Below, in pieces: positions 1-5,680 of a DNA stretch of 42,606 nucleotides. Every line of letters begins with the position of its first letter. Position 1 is the stretch's first letter. The notes below the pieces were generated by a model that did not search any database, was not told the origin of the DNA, and worked only from the letters and a program-made list of their open reading frames with translations. Source of the DNA: a virus; IMG/VR virus record IMGVR_UViG_3300006753_000014, positions 1-42,606 of that record. One strand, 5' to 3'. Position numbers and translations under genes: made by a program.

Positions 1-768
1 GGCTTCAAACTTATTTGGTAGTCTTCCTTTTGGGGTTAATTCAATAGTGACGAAAGGTTTAGGATTTTTAAGCTCAACATGTTTACAAGTAAAAGAATCT
101 TTGTTTTTAATGTCCCAAATCAAAAAACCTTTATCATTAGTCTCGCCATGATTTTGTTGAATGGTCGAACCAGAATATCTAACACGCCCTTCCGTATCTA
201 AAACTTGGTTCGTTTTATGAATATCTCCAAGAAAAGCGAAATCGTGCCCTTCAAAAATCGAAATATCGTCTTCGCCGTGTTCCATAACCCAGCCAAGATC
301 TGTTTCACAATTCGAAACAGACCCGTGATAAAGTGCAATATTAATCCGATTGGGATCGCTAGGAGAAATCCAATTATCACGATCAAAAACAGAAAGAACG
401 TTAAGAGAGGCCCCATTGTCTAATTGTATCTCCCCTGACTCCTTCAGTAAAAAAAGTGACGGATGACCCAATGCATCAACAATGGGGGTTAAGGCATCTT
501 GCCTACTGGAATTCTTTAGATTCCCATCATGGTTCCCCAAGATTATATATGTAGGCGCAATATCAGCCAAACTCCTAAAGAAATTGGTGCACATTTCTAC
601 AAACTCTGGTGATATTTGTGTCTTAGTGTGTGCTATGTCTCCGCAATGAATAATATAATCAACTTTTTCTTCGCGAAGAGCATCATAAAGTTGTTTAAAA
701 ACTTCACGATATTCATAGTGATATTTAAGATTTTTGATGTGGGTATCGGCTAGGTGTGCAAGTTTCAT
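1..768 (-). CDS. 47: SbcD/Mre11-like recombination nuclease subunit, gp47-like (3' end outside window)
   Basis: This is the metallophosphoesterase subunit of the gp46/gp47 (SbcCD, Rad50/Mre11) exonuclease that resects DNA ends for phage recombination and recombination-dependent replication. 256 codons are visible and the C-terminus runs off the left edge; T4 gp47 is about 339 residues. The calcineurin-like metal motifs are in order: DTH (D8, H10), HCGDIAH (D44), GNHD (N79, H80), YHG (H148) and GDIH (D182, H184). The ATG at 768 overlaps the stop of the upstream 84-aa gene as ATGA, and an AGGA sits about 5 nt upstream, so the two genes are probably translationally coupled and share that gene's promoter. 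The partner ATPase (gp46) would be expected just beyond the left edge, which is inference. Family assignment is secure from the complete metal-ligand set. Confidence 0.93.
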   Translation of the reverse strand, partial: MKLAHLADTHIKNLKYHYEYREVFKQLYDALREEKVDYIIHCGDIAHTKTQISPEFVEMCTNFFRSLADIAPTYIILGNHDGNLKNSSRQDALTPIVDALGHPSLFLLKESGEIQLDNGASLNVLSVFDRDNWISPSDPNRINIALYHGSVSNCETDLGWVMEHGEDDISIFEGHDFAFLGDIHKTNQVLDTEGRVRYSGSTIQQNHGETNDKGFLIWDIKNKDSFTCKHVELKNPKPFVTIELTPKGRLPNKFEA

Positions 769-1019
769 TTTTTCCTATTCGTCATGCCATAATGTTTGCA
801 AGGGCCTTCTGAAACTCTTTCATGAAGATCTACAGAGCTACAAGTTTCCATAACAATAAATGGATCAATCCATCGAATAGTTATGTCAAAGTCACCAATT
901 TCTTTATTTCTTGAAGTTTCGACGATATAGCCTATGACGCTTTTGTTAATCTCTTCATCCCAGCATTTTATAACATCGCCAGGGCGAAAAGTGAATGGTT
1001 CTACATAAATAATAGACAT
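765..1019 (-). CDS. Small protein of unknown function, 84 aa
   Basis: I do not recognise this protein. It is short, mixed-charge and predicted beta-rich: an N-terminal 'FRPGDVIKCWDE' strand-turn, an alternating hydrophobic stretch 'FDITIRWIDPFIV', and a Cys/His-containing tail with Cys at residues about 19, 60 and 73. There is no signal peptide or membrane segment. Its stop overlaps the gp47 start (ATGA), so it leads a two-gene unit with the recombination nuclease. A sigma70-like promoter ends only 9 nt before the ATG and no Shine-Dalgarno sequence is present, so translation from a leaderless or near-leaderless mRNA is predicted. A role in DNA metabolism is suggested only by position. Confidence 0.75.
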   Translation of the reverse strand: MSIIYVEPFTFRPGDVIKCWDEEINKSVIGYIVETSRNKEIGDFDITIRWIDPFIVMETCSSVDLHERVSEGPCKHYGMTNRKK

Positions 1020-1028
1020 GTGTATACT

Positions 1029-1057
1029 ATACTGTCATATATTTTAGCAGATGTCAA
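1029..1057 (-). promoter_or_regulatory. Sigma70-like promoter for the 84-aa gene / gp47
   Basis: Minus-strand -35 TTGACA (1052-1057), a 17-bp spacer ending in TGA (extended -10), and -10 CAGTAT (1029-1034). The expected start point lies about 3 nt upstream of the ATG at 1019. A second possible -10, TATAGT (1026-1031), would require a 20-bp spacer. The layout matches the promoters of primase and the 52-aa gene, which supports it. Confidence 0.55.
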
Positions 1058-1065
1058 TAAAAAAA

Positions 1066-1503
1066 TTAACTAATTTTAACAGAAATAGGTTCTACTTCTG
1101 GTCGTTTAGACACCACAATACAAAGAAGGCCATTCTCGAATTCAGCAGAAATAGACGAAAGGTCAAGATTGTTGTCAAAATTTACATAAGTCTTTTCGAA
1201 ACTTCGGCGAGCGATTCGCTTTCCAGTTGGTGCTTCGGCTGGAACTGAATGACGCGCACTGACTGTGATAGCTTTCTTTTCGGGCAGAACTTCAATTGAA
1301 AGATCTTCTTTTTTGAAGCCGGCCAAAGCAAACTCCATTACGGTGTCTCCTTTTTCATTTTGATAAATATCTGTAACTGGATACCCTTGTGTAGTTTGTT
1401 GTAACAAGTTTGGGAAATCATTAAAGAAATTGTTGAAAACGTCATCAAAGACGGTGCGGCCTAAAAGGCCCGGGCGATGTAGTGTAATTGCTGTGTTAGT
1501 CAT
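1066..1503 (-). CDS. hsp20: Small heat-shock protein, Hsp20/IbpA family
   Basis: ATP-independent holdase chaperone that binds unfolding proteins. Hsp20 genes are known from T4-like phages of marine bacteria, where a role in protecting virion or host proteins has been proposed. The 145-residue product has a short N-terminal arm (about 1-40, with 'FDDVFNNFFNDFPNLL') followed by an alpha-crystallin domain: 'YPVTDIYQNEKGD', 'MEFALAGFKKEDLSIEV', the beta-strand region 'FEKTYVNFDNNLDLSSISAEFENGLLCIVV' given here in part, and a C-terminal 'VEPISVKIS' resembling the I-x-I/V tail motif. I chose ATG 1503 over the upstream ATG at 1554. It has an AAAAGGAG Shine-Dalgarno sequence 8 nt upstream, and the protein then begins like other family members. 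It has its own sigma70-like promoter and a leader of about 60 nt able to fold over the ribosome-binding site. Confidence 0.95.
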   Translation of the reverse strand: MTNTAITLHRPGLLGRTVFDDVFNNFFNDFPNLLQQTTQGYPVTDIYQNEKGDTVMEFALAGFKKEDLSIEVLPEKKAITVSARHSVPAEAPTGKRIARRSFEKTYVNFDNNLDLSSISAEFENGLLCIVVSKRPEVEPISVKIS

Positions 1504-1564
1504 AATATTTTCTCCTTTTATAAGCAAGTAAAAAGTTAAACATCCCAAAGGCAATATTTAACTT
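1504..1564 (-). promoter_or_regulatory. Structured hsp20 5' leader, candidate RNA thermometer
   Basis: The predicted transcript starts near 1563-1564. Its first eight bases, AAGUUAAA (1564-1557), are perfectly complementary to UUUAACUU (1540-1533). A second possible hairpin pairs A/C-U-rich bases 1529-1535 with the Shine-Dalgarno stretch UAAAAG (1520-1515), leaving an 8-nt loop. The two stems share bases 1533-1535 and so compete. Weak A-U pairing across a ribosome-binding site in front of an hsp20 gene is the typical design of bacterial RNA thermometers. The AT-rich background makes chance pairing possible. Confidence 0.4.
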
Positions 1565-1570
1565 GTTATA

Positions 1571-1598
1571 AATATAACACAAATAAAGTTTTTGTCAA
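1571..1598 (-). promoter_or_regulatory. Sigma70-like promoter for hsp20
   Basis: Minus-strand -35 TTGACA (1593-1598, a perfect consensus), a 16-bp spacer ending in TGT (extended -10 TGn), and -10 TATATT (1571-1576). It lies directly after the primase stop codon. Unlike the other three promoters of this type in the window, it stands about 60 nt from its start codon. Confidence 0.7.
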
Positions 1599-1599
1599 G

Positions 1600-2532
1600 T
1601 TAAATTTGTGATATTTTTTGTATTAAAAGTGTATTTGAATCAAAAAGCGTTGCTGTGTCTTTTCTTTTCTCAAACTCTTCTTTTGTCATTTCTCCAACAT
1701 CTTCATAATCAGATGTATCTATTTTATATACTTCAACCCCATGTAAAATAAGCAGATTAACGAGGTTTAAAGCCTTCTTTTCTGCATCTTGGTCTAGGGC
1801 TACATATACTTGCTTAGAGTGCGTCAGAATGGCTTTAAACAGCTTAGAATGGGTACTTAATGTTGACCCCAATAAAGGGATAGAATTTTCAGCGTTTATG
1901 GCATCAAAAATTCCTTCTACTAAAATAATTGGCTCTCTCCAATTTATCATTAATTCATTAAAAACAATGTTTTTTGATACTGGTGGATTCTTGTATTTCA
2001 TCCAATCATCTTTATACGTTCTCGCAACAAAATAATCACAATAGCCATTTTGATTAAACGAGGGAACAATGATTCTATTCTTATAATCTCCAGAATCGCA
2101 ATAACCAATTTTCCATTTTAAAACATCTTCGCTTGTTATGTTCCTTTTCCTTAAATATCTTAGGGCTGATTTTGCTGTCGAGGGCGATCCTTCGTTAGCT
2201 AGGCAAATATATTCTTTTGGAAGTTTAATTCGCTGTTCTACTGTTTCTTCTCTGTTCTCTTCAAAAATGTTATCAAATTCTGATATTTCTACTGTTTCTT
2301 CGAAGCTTCTCCAATGTTGTTTTTGTGAGCGATCTCCAAACCTTCTAATTAAATTGTAAATATTGCGACCACGACTATCACATATCCAACATTTATATGT
2401 ATTTTTGGGAATATTTACAGATAGTTTTCGTTTGTGATGTTTGCAGTAAGGGCAAAAAAACAAGTGTTCATCATTTGAGCGATAAAAACTACCTAAAACT
2501 TCTTCTAAGATTTGAAGCTTTTCAGAATACAT
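1600..2532 (-). CDS. 61: DNA primase, DnaG-type, T4 gp61-like
   Basis: Makes RNA primers for lagging-strand synthesis with the replicative helicase at the phage fork. The 310-residue protein is close to T4 gp61 (342 aa). It has an N-terminal zinc-binding domain with four cysteines, CPYC (27, 30) and CWIC (48, 51), followed by 'DSRGRNIYNLIRRFG'. The central region includes 'LRYLRKRNITSEDVLKWKIG'. A TOPRIM fold then shows the glutamate motif 'ILVEGIFDA' (around residue 205) and the acidic motif 'YVALDQDAEKKAL' (around 245). The ATG follows a sigma70-like promoter by only 6 nt and no Shine-Dalgarno sequence exists, so a leaderless mRNA is predicted. Primase is transcribed apart from the structural genes, in keeping with early or middle expression. 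Confidence 0.92.
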   Translation of the reverse strand: MYSEKLQILEEVLGSFYRSNDEHLFFCPYCKHHKRKLSVNIPKNTYKCWICDSRGRNIYNLIRRFGDRSQKQHWRSFEETVEISEFDNIFEENREETVEQRIKLPKEYICLANEGSPSTAKSALRYLRKRNITSEDVLKWKIGYCDSGDYKNRIIVPSFNQNGYCDYFVARTYKDDWMKYKNPPVSKNIVFNELMINWREPIILVEGIFDAINAENSIPLLGSTLSTHSKLFKAILTHSKQVYVALDQDAEKKALNLVNLLILHGVEVYKIDTSDYEDVGEMTKEEFEKRKDTATLFDSNTLLIQKISQI

Positions 2533-2538
2533 GTTGTA

Positions 2539-2567
2539 ATACTATCAAATAAAAAATTTAAAGTCAA
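2539..2567 (-). promoter_or_regulatory. Sigma70-like promoter for primase, leaderless geometry
   Basis: Minus-strand -35 TTGACT (2562-2567), a 17-bp spacer ending in TGA, and -10 TAGTAT (2539-2544), followed by exactly 6 nt and then the primase ATG (2532). Transcription would begin at about the A of the ATG. Confidence 0.65.
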
Positions 2568-2594
2568 GATTTTTTAATTTTTATCTTGAACGTG

Positions 2595-2753
2595 TCAGAT
2601 TTTTTCCTCATGATCCTTATGAGATAAATCTGATTGTTCTTCTTCCATTATTTGAAGGGCTTCGCTGAAAGATTCTTCGTCCATTGTTTCAAGTATCTCA
2701 ATAAGAGATTCTTTAAATAACTTCTGTAACTCTTTAAAATATAATTCGTGCAT
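2595..2753 (-). CDS. 52-aa acidic helical protein with a 12-residue tandem repeat
   Basis: A small ORF supported by its own promoter and by homology to its neighbour. After an N-terminal 'MHELYFKELQKLF' the protein carries two tandem 12-residue units, KESLIEILETMD and EESFSEALQIME, then a tail 'QSDLSHKDHEEKI'. The first unit matches KESLAEVLDTLE at the C-terminus of the 172-aa protein encoded at 3039-3557. The tail matches the reading frame just past that gene's stop codon. It is all-helical and acidic, with no membrane segment. The ATG lies 6 nt after a -10 element and has no Shine-Dalgarno sequence. Function is unknown. It could be a decayed duplicate, but the intact frame, dedicated promoter and start geometry argue that it is expressed. 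Confidence 0.6.
   Translation of the reverse strand: MHELYFKELQKLFKESLIEILETMDEESFSEALQIMEEEQSDLSHKDHEEKI
2606..2716. repeat. Diverged duplicate of 3011-3085
   Basis: Bases 2606-2647 match 3011-3052 at 34 of 42 positions. Bases 2685-2716 match 3054-3085 at 24 of 32. The intervening 36 bases here are an extra 12-codon unit of the internal tandem repeat. The two copies are about 400 bp apart in direct orientation. The homology covers the C-terminus of the 172-aa gene plus sequence beyond its stop. Confidence 0.7.
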
Positions 2754-2759
2754 AAATTA

Positions 2760-2787
2760 ATATTATCATATATGGGCTAAAAGTCAA
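2760..2787 (-). promoter_or_regulatory. Sigma70-like promoter for the 52-aa gene, leaderless geometry
   Basis: Minus-strand -35 TTGACT (2782-2787), a 16-bp spacer ending in TGA, and -10 TAATAT (2760-2765), then 6 nt to the ATG at 2753. It fills the 41-bp gap after the 65-aa gene. Confidence 0.6.
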
Positions 2788-2794
2788 GGAATTA

Positions 2795-2992
2795 TTATCG
2801 ACTGAATTTTCTCATAAGTTCTTTGGCGTCGGTAACGCGCAAAACTCGCGTAATGGCATCCGCAAGCTCCTCTCCTAAGCCGTGAGAAACTAAAAATTTA
2901 ACCACTTCTTCTCCAGTTGGGTCGGGAGGATGTAGACTTTCATCTACAAGATTTTCAACTAGGCCTCTTAATTGTGATTTTGTAAGTTGCAC
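2795..2992 (-). CDS. 65-aa protein with a 'TKSQLR' N-terminal leader, GTG start
   Basis: A small protein of unknown function. The GTG at 2992 is chosen over ATGs at 3025 and 3016. An AGGGGA Shine-Dalgarno sequence stands 5 nt before it, and the protein then begins 'MQLTKSQLRGLVENLVDE', aligning residue for residue with the start 'MNVTKNQLRQLITEVLKE' of the adjacent 172-aa protein. The remainder, 'GEEVVKFLVSHGLGEELADAITRVL', looks like a small helical bundle, with a basic tail 'DAKELMRKFSR'. The region between this start and the upstream gene's stop (3039) holds a decayed copy of the DLxHxDH tail found in the 52-aa protein. The shared leader suggests a common fate for the two products, for example packaging or a common partner, but this is inference. 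Confidence 0.65.
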   Translation of the reverse strand: MQLTKSQLRGLVENLVDESLHPPDPTGEEVVKFLVSHGLGEELADAITRVLRVTDAKELMRKFSR

Positions 2993-3010
2993 TTTCTTCC
3001 CCTGTGTCTT

Positions 3011-3085
3011 CCCCATGATCCTCATGAGCTAAATCTGGTCATCCTTCTTCTAGTGTATCAAGTACTTCTGCGAGGGATTCTTTAA
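3011..3085. repeat. Diverged duplicate of 2606-2716
   Basis: Covers the last 15 or so codons of the 172-aa gene, its TGA stop and the following ~30 bases. In the aligned copy, the position of this TGA is the codon CAA in an open frame, so the stop truncates a C-terminal tail retained in the 52-aa gene. One 36-bp repeat unit is absent relative to that copy. Confidence 0.7.
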
Positions 3086-3557
3086 GCCAATCTGGGCCTA
3101 CTGTTTTTTCAAAATGTGCCATGGCTCTCTTTCTTTGAGGCGATGGGGGGCGCGACATAGGATCAGTTTTAGGCGTTGGTAACATAGTATATTCTTCATC
3201 TTCATCAGAATCAACATCAGTGGGTGTATCTTCGCTCATATATTGTTTTAAGTGTCCCATATACGCTGGCCATAATGTGTCTGCAAACTGTTCAGCGAGA
3301 GGTAACATATGGTCCATCAAGGATTCTTCATGTTCAAACGCCAAATCATTTTCAGTTATTTGGCCGGGCCCTGTACCAATCCTTCCGGCTCGGTTAGCCT
3401 CGGCATATATCTCGCGCTGTGCGTGAGAAACAAGCATGTCGTTTAATTGATATATAGGCCCAGAAGCCCATTCAGATTCAGGGCGCACATCATCTGGCCA
3501 AGCCTCTTTTAAAACTTCTGTAATTAATTGTCTTAATTGGTTTTTAGTTACGTTCAT
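3039..3557 (-). CDS. 172-aa acidic protein with a 'TKNQLR' N-terminal leader
   Basis: I recognise no catalytic family. The N-terminus 'MNVTKNQLRQLITEVLKEAW' is an amphipathic basic/acidic helix shared with the 65-aa neighbour. My recollection is that similar 'I/VTK.QLR.II.E' starts recur in small proteins of large marine phages. The middle is helical ('QREIYAEANRAGRIG', 'LMDHMLPLAEQFADTLW'). A disordered acidic stretch 'DVDSDEDEE' (about residues 115-123) and a Pro/basic segment follow. The C-terminus is the helical unit KESLAEVLDTLE, related to the repeat in the 52-aa protein. The start overlaps the resolvase stop by 14 bp, with AAGGA about 9 nt upstream, so it is probably co-translated with the resolvase. 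Confidence 0.75.
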   Translation of the reverse strand: MNVTKNQLRQLITEVLKEAWPDDVRPESEWASGPIYQLNDMLVSHAQREIYAEANRAGRIGTGPGQITENDLAFEHEESLMDHMLPLAEQFADTLWPAYMGHLKQYMSEDTPTDVDSDEDEEYTMLPTPKTDPMSRPPSPQRKRAMAHFEKTVGPDWLKESLAEVLDTLEEG

Positions 3558-4086
3558 AATCAGATTCCTTGCTCTTATTTAAATAGTACCCAGCTTTAGC
3601 AATTACCAAGGAATCGGCTTTATCATAAACACCTTTTGCTGGATTGCCTCTCTTAGTATACTCTGCTTTAAAATCTTTTTCATTTTCAAGTATATGTTGT
3701 AATACAATTTTTTTTGTATTCTCTCCTCTTTTAACTTTTATGCCACATGTTTTTCTTGCTGTGTGTACATTTATATACTCTGGGTTCATATCAAACAATT
3801 CTCTTAGCATCCAACAAACGACGCCATTAAATCTTTGAATTTTTGAGATAACTTGAGCAGAACTTCTTCCGGCAGCGAACATCCCTAATGGCGCTTCAAC
3901 GTAAATTTTTTCAATCGGGTATTGTGATTTTAAATGACAAATATTATCTTTAACAATATCAAGTTTTTCATAAAACGATAGCCCTGGTTTGTCGGTTCTC
4001 CAGGCTTCACAATATATTAATTCGTTATTTCGATCAACAATTGATACACCGGTGATCGAAGTGCTTATGTCTAGTCCTAAAATCAT
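3544..4086 (-). CDS. RuvC-like Holliday-junction resolvase (RNase H fold)
   Basis: Structure-selective endonuclease expected to cut branched DNA (Holliday junctions, Y-junctions) produced by phage replication and recombination, allowing packaging. T4 uses the unrelated gp49 for this step. The 180-residue protein has the RuvC-type acidic set: 'MILGLDIST' (D6 on strand 1), 'IYVEAPLG' (E64 after strand 4) and 'VYDKADSLVIAKAG' (D155, D158 in the final helix). The basic stretch 'KVKRGENTKK' (about 117-126) would suit DNA contact. It begins 4 bp after the last structural gene, with only a weak purine-rich site upstream, so it may belong to the late transcript, which would suit a role in preparing DNA for packaging. 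The family call is strong; substrate preference is inferred. Confidence 0.85.
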   Translation of the reverse strand: MILGLDISTSITGVSIVDRNNELIYCEAWRTDKPGLSFYEKLDIVKDNICHLKSQYPIEKIYVEAPLGMFAAGRSSAQVISKIQRFNGVVCWMLRELFDMNPEYINVHTARKTCGIKVKRGENTKKIVLQHILENEKDFKAEYTKRGNPAKGVYDKADSLVIAKAGYYLNKSKESDYERN

Positions 4087-4090
4087 ATCT

Positions 4091-5662
4091 TTAAATGTCT
4101 AATTTAAGCTTAAATGTATATTCATCCGTTTCTAATTTTCTAACAGGTGTCGCGACTTTTGCGATTGCTATAAGATTTCTGTCTTTATCGTATATACCAA
4201 TTTTATCAATAAATGTTTGTTTTTTAAAGCTCCCTGTAAACCCGCCCTTAAAAGAGCTACTAATTGTATTTTTAATGGTTTTGACATCGCTTTCTTTATA
4301 GAAAGAAGACCCAGATATTGAACCAGAACCTTGGCCAAAATTTAAATATGTAGGATTGTTTGACCAATTTAAATACCCTTTTTTAGCGTGAGCCATCATT
4401 GTAATTGTGGGAATATAAGTTGTGCCTGAAAATAACAATTCAAAAGAAGAGCTATGTAAAGATGCAGTGTTTACAGTTCGATAACTGCTCCCCTTGTCTG
4501 ATGTATACTGGCCTTGGTTAGCATCCCAATTGTTTGGATACCCATCATTCATTCCTGTTCCAAAATAAATCCACGAGGGGCTATCGCCAGAATTATAACG
4601 CTGATAATCTTGGAGTCGCGGAGGCCCAAATATTGGATTCGAGGTTCCTTCTGGGCTAGTGAAAGCTGTGCTCTTTCCTGTTGTTAAATCCCAGCTACCT
4701 GTTAAAACAATAGCGCCCTCATTATAAAGTACGATTCCGGCAACAGAACCAGACTGAAAGCTTCCAGAAGGGCCGGTTTGAATCAGTTCTCCATTTCTTT
4801 TTGGATCTTTCAGTTCCCCAACCAGAGTGCCAGTTATATAATATTTTAAATTTACAGTTCCTTTTTTGATGGCGCTTCCAAAAAATATCGAAGGCACATC
4901 AATAATAGAAACAGCTTGATAACTTTTGTCCCATGCGTGATAGCCTAATTCTTTTCTTGAATCAACTGGGTGAAAAGAAGAAGAATAAGTAAAGTGTGGG
5001 CTCCATTTTCTATAATAATTAATAGTATTTTCTAATGCCTGAATATATTTCTTTTTTAATTCTGGGGCATCTGTTATGGTTAGTTCCTTTGTTGGGTTTG
5101 CTGGGTTTTTTGTTTTTATCGTAGTTTGATCTTTTGTTTGATAAAAATATGTATTACCATCCGGGCCTGCAGGATCTATTTCATTTCCGTTTTCGGCGGA
5201 ACCTTCGGTATAAAATATTCTTGTAATAGAAGCAGTTAATGGATAGCTTCCGCTTATTATATCCCCATAGTTAAAATCGTCTACATATGAATCGTACGCT
5301 ACGCTTTTTAAAGAAATTTTACTCCCGGCTTTTGTTATAAAAGGAAAGATCAGGCTTGCTTTACCTTCATCAGTATCAGGACCCCAATTGCTGGCGTCGC
5401 CGGCGTTTGCTGTATTAATAGTGTGTAAGTCTTCGCGCCTATCAATGTTCATTTCATATGAATTAATATAACCAGAATTACAAGAACTAGTGTGGGCGCC
5501 CACAGAATACCCGACGTGCCCAATTGGACTGTTATATGCTCCACTTATAACATATTGATTATTATAATATGTGCAACCTTTCCAACTAAAAAAGTGACAA
5601 CTTGGATGTGCTTTTATGCGATTGAAGAAAACGTCGTCTTCATTAAATTTATAATATGGCAT
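4091..5662 (-). CDS. Virion structural protein, paralogue of the upstream 389-aa protein (523 aa)
   Basis: Probable tail, baseplate or appendage protein. It is beta-rich, full of Ser/Gly/Thr/Tyr, with 'SGS/TGS' loops. Three blocks match the 389-aa neighbour in the same order. 'IKKGTVNLKYYITG' pairs with 'IKKGTFQLELGISG', and 'AGIVLYNEGAIVLTGS' with 'AGLIYYQAGVAVISGS'. A C-terminal module starting 'NWSNNPTYLNFGQG' and ending 'YDKDRNLIAIAKVATPV..L.TDEYTFKLKLDI' pairs with 'FNAQNEMLAVAKLSEPL..TPEDELTIRVRLDY'. It is about 130 residues longer, mainly in the N-terminal half, and could carry an added receptor-facing domain. The ATG follows the 389-aa gene by 18 bp with a GGAAC site. Structural assignment comes from context and composition. 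Confidence 0.75.
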   Translation of the reverse strand: MPYYKFNEDDVFFNRIKAHPSCHFFSWKGCTYYNNQYVISGAYNSPIGHVGYSVGAHTSSCNSGYINSYEMNIDRREDLHTINTANAGDASNWGPDTDEGKASLIFPFITKAGSKISLKSVAYDSYVDDFNYGDIISGSYPLTASITRIFYTEGSAENGNEIDPAGPDGNTYFYQTKDQTTIKTKNPANPTKELTITDAPELKKKYIQALENTINYYRKWSPHFTYSSSFHPVDSRKELGYHAWDKSYQAVSIIDVPSIFFGSAIKKGTVNLKYYITGTLVGELKDPKRNGELIQTGPSGSFQSGSVAGIVLYNEGAIVLTGSWDLTTGKSTAFTSPEGTSNPIFGPPRLQDYQRYNSGDSPSWIYFGTGMNDGYPNNWDANQGQYTSDKGSSYRTVNTASLHSSSFELLFSGTTYIPTITMMAHAKKGYLNWSNNPTYLNFGQGSGSISGSSFYKESDVKTIKNTISSSFKGGFTGSFKKQTFIDKIGIYDKDRNLIAIAKVATPVRKLETDEYTFKLKLDI

Positions 5663-5680
5663 AAAATTTGTTCCATTGGT

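Noticed and set aside
198-416. 72-codon minus-strand frame with a hydrophobic product
   Set aside because: It lies within the gp47-like gene in another frame. The gp47 frame carries the full set of metal ligands, so this one is a shadow.
1504-1554. Upstream in-frame ATG (1554) for hsp20
   Set aside because: It has no SD sequence, lies at the edge of the predicted transcript and adds residues unlike the family. ATG 1503 has AAAAGGAG at good spacing.
1565-1578. Palindrome around the hsp20 -10 as a terminator for primase
   Set aside because: It is all A/T apart from its ends, has no GC stem or following U-run, and coincides with the promoter -10.
2993-3025. ATG 3025 or 3016 as start of the 65-aa gene
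   Set aside because: GTG 2992 has AGGGGA at 5 nt and makes the N-terminus align with the neighbouring paralogous leader. The upstream ATGs lie in the fossil tail and lack spacing.
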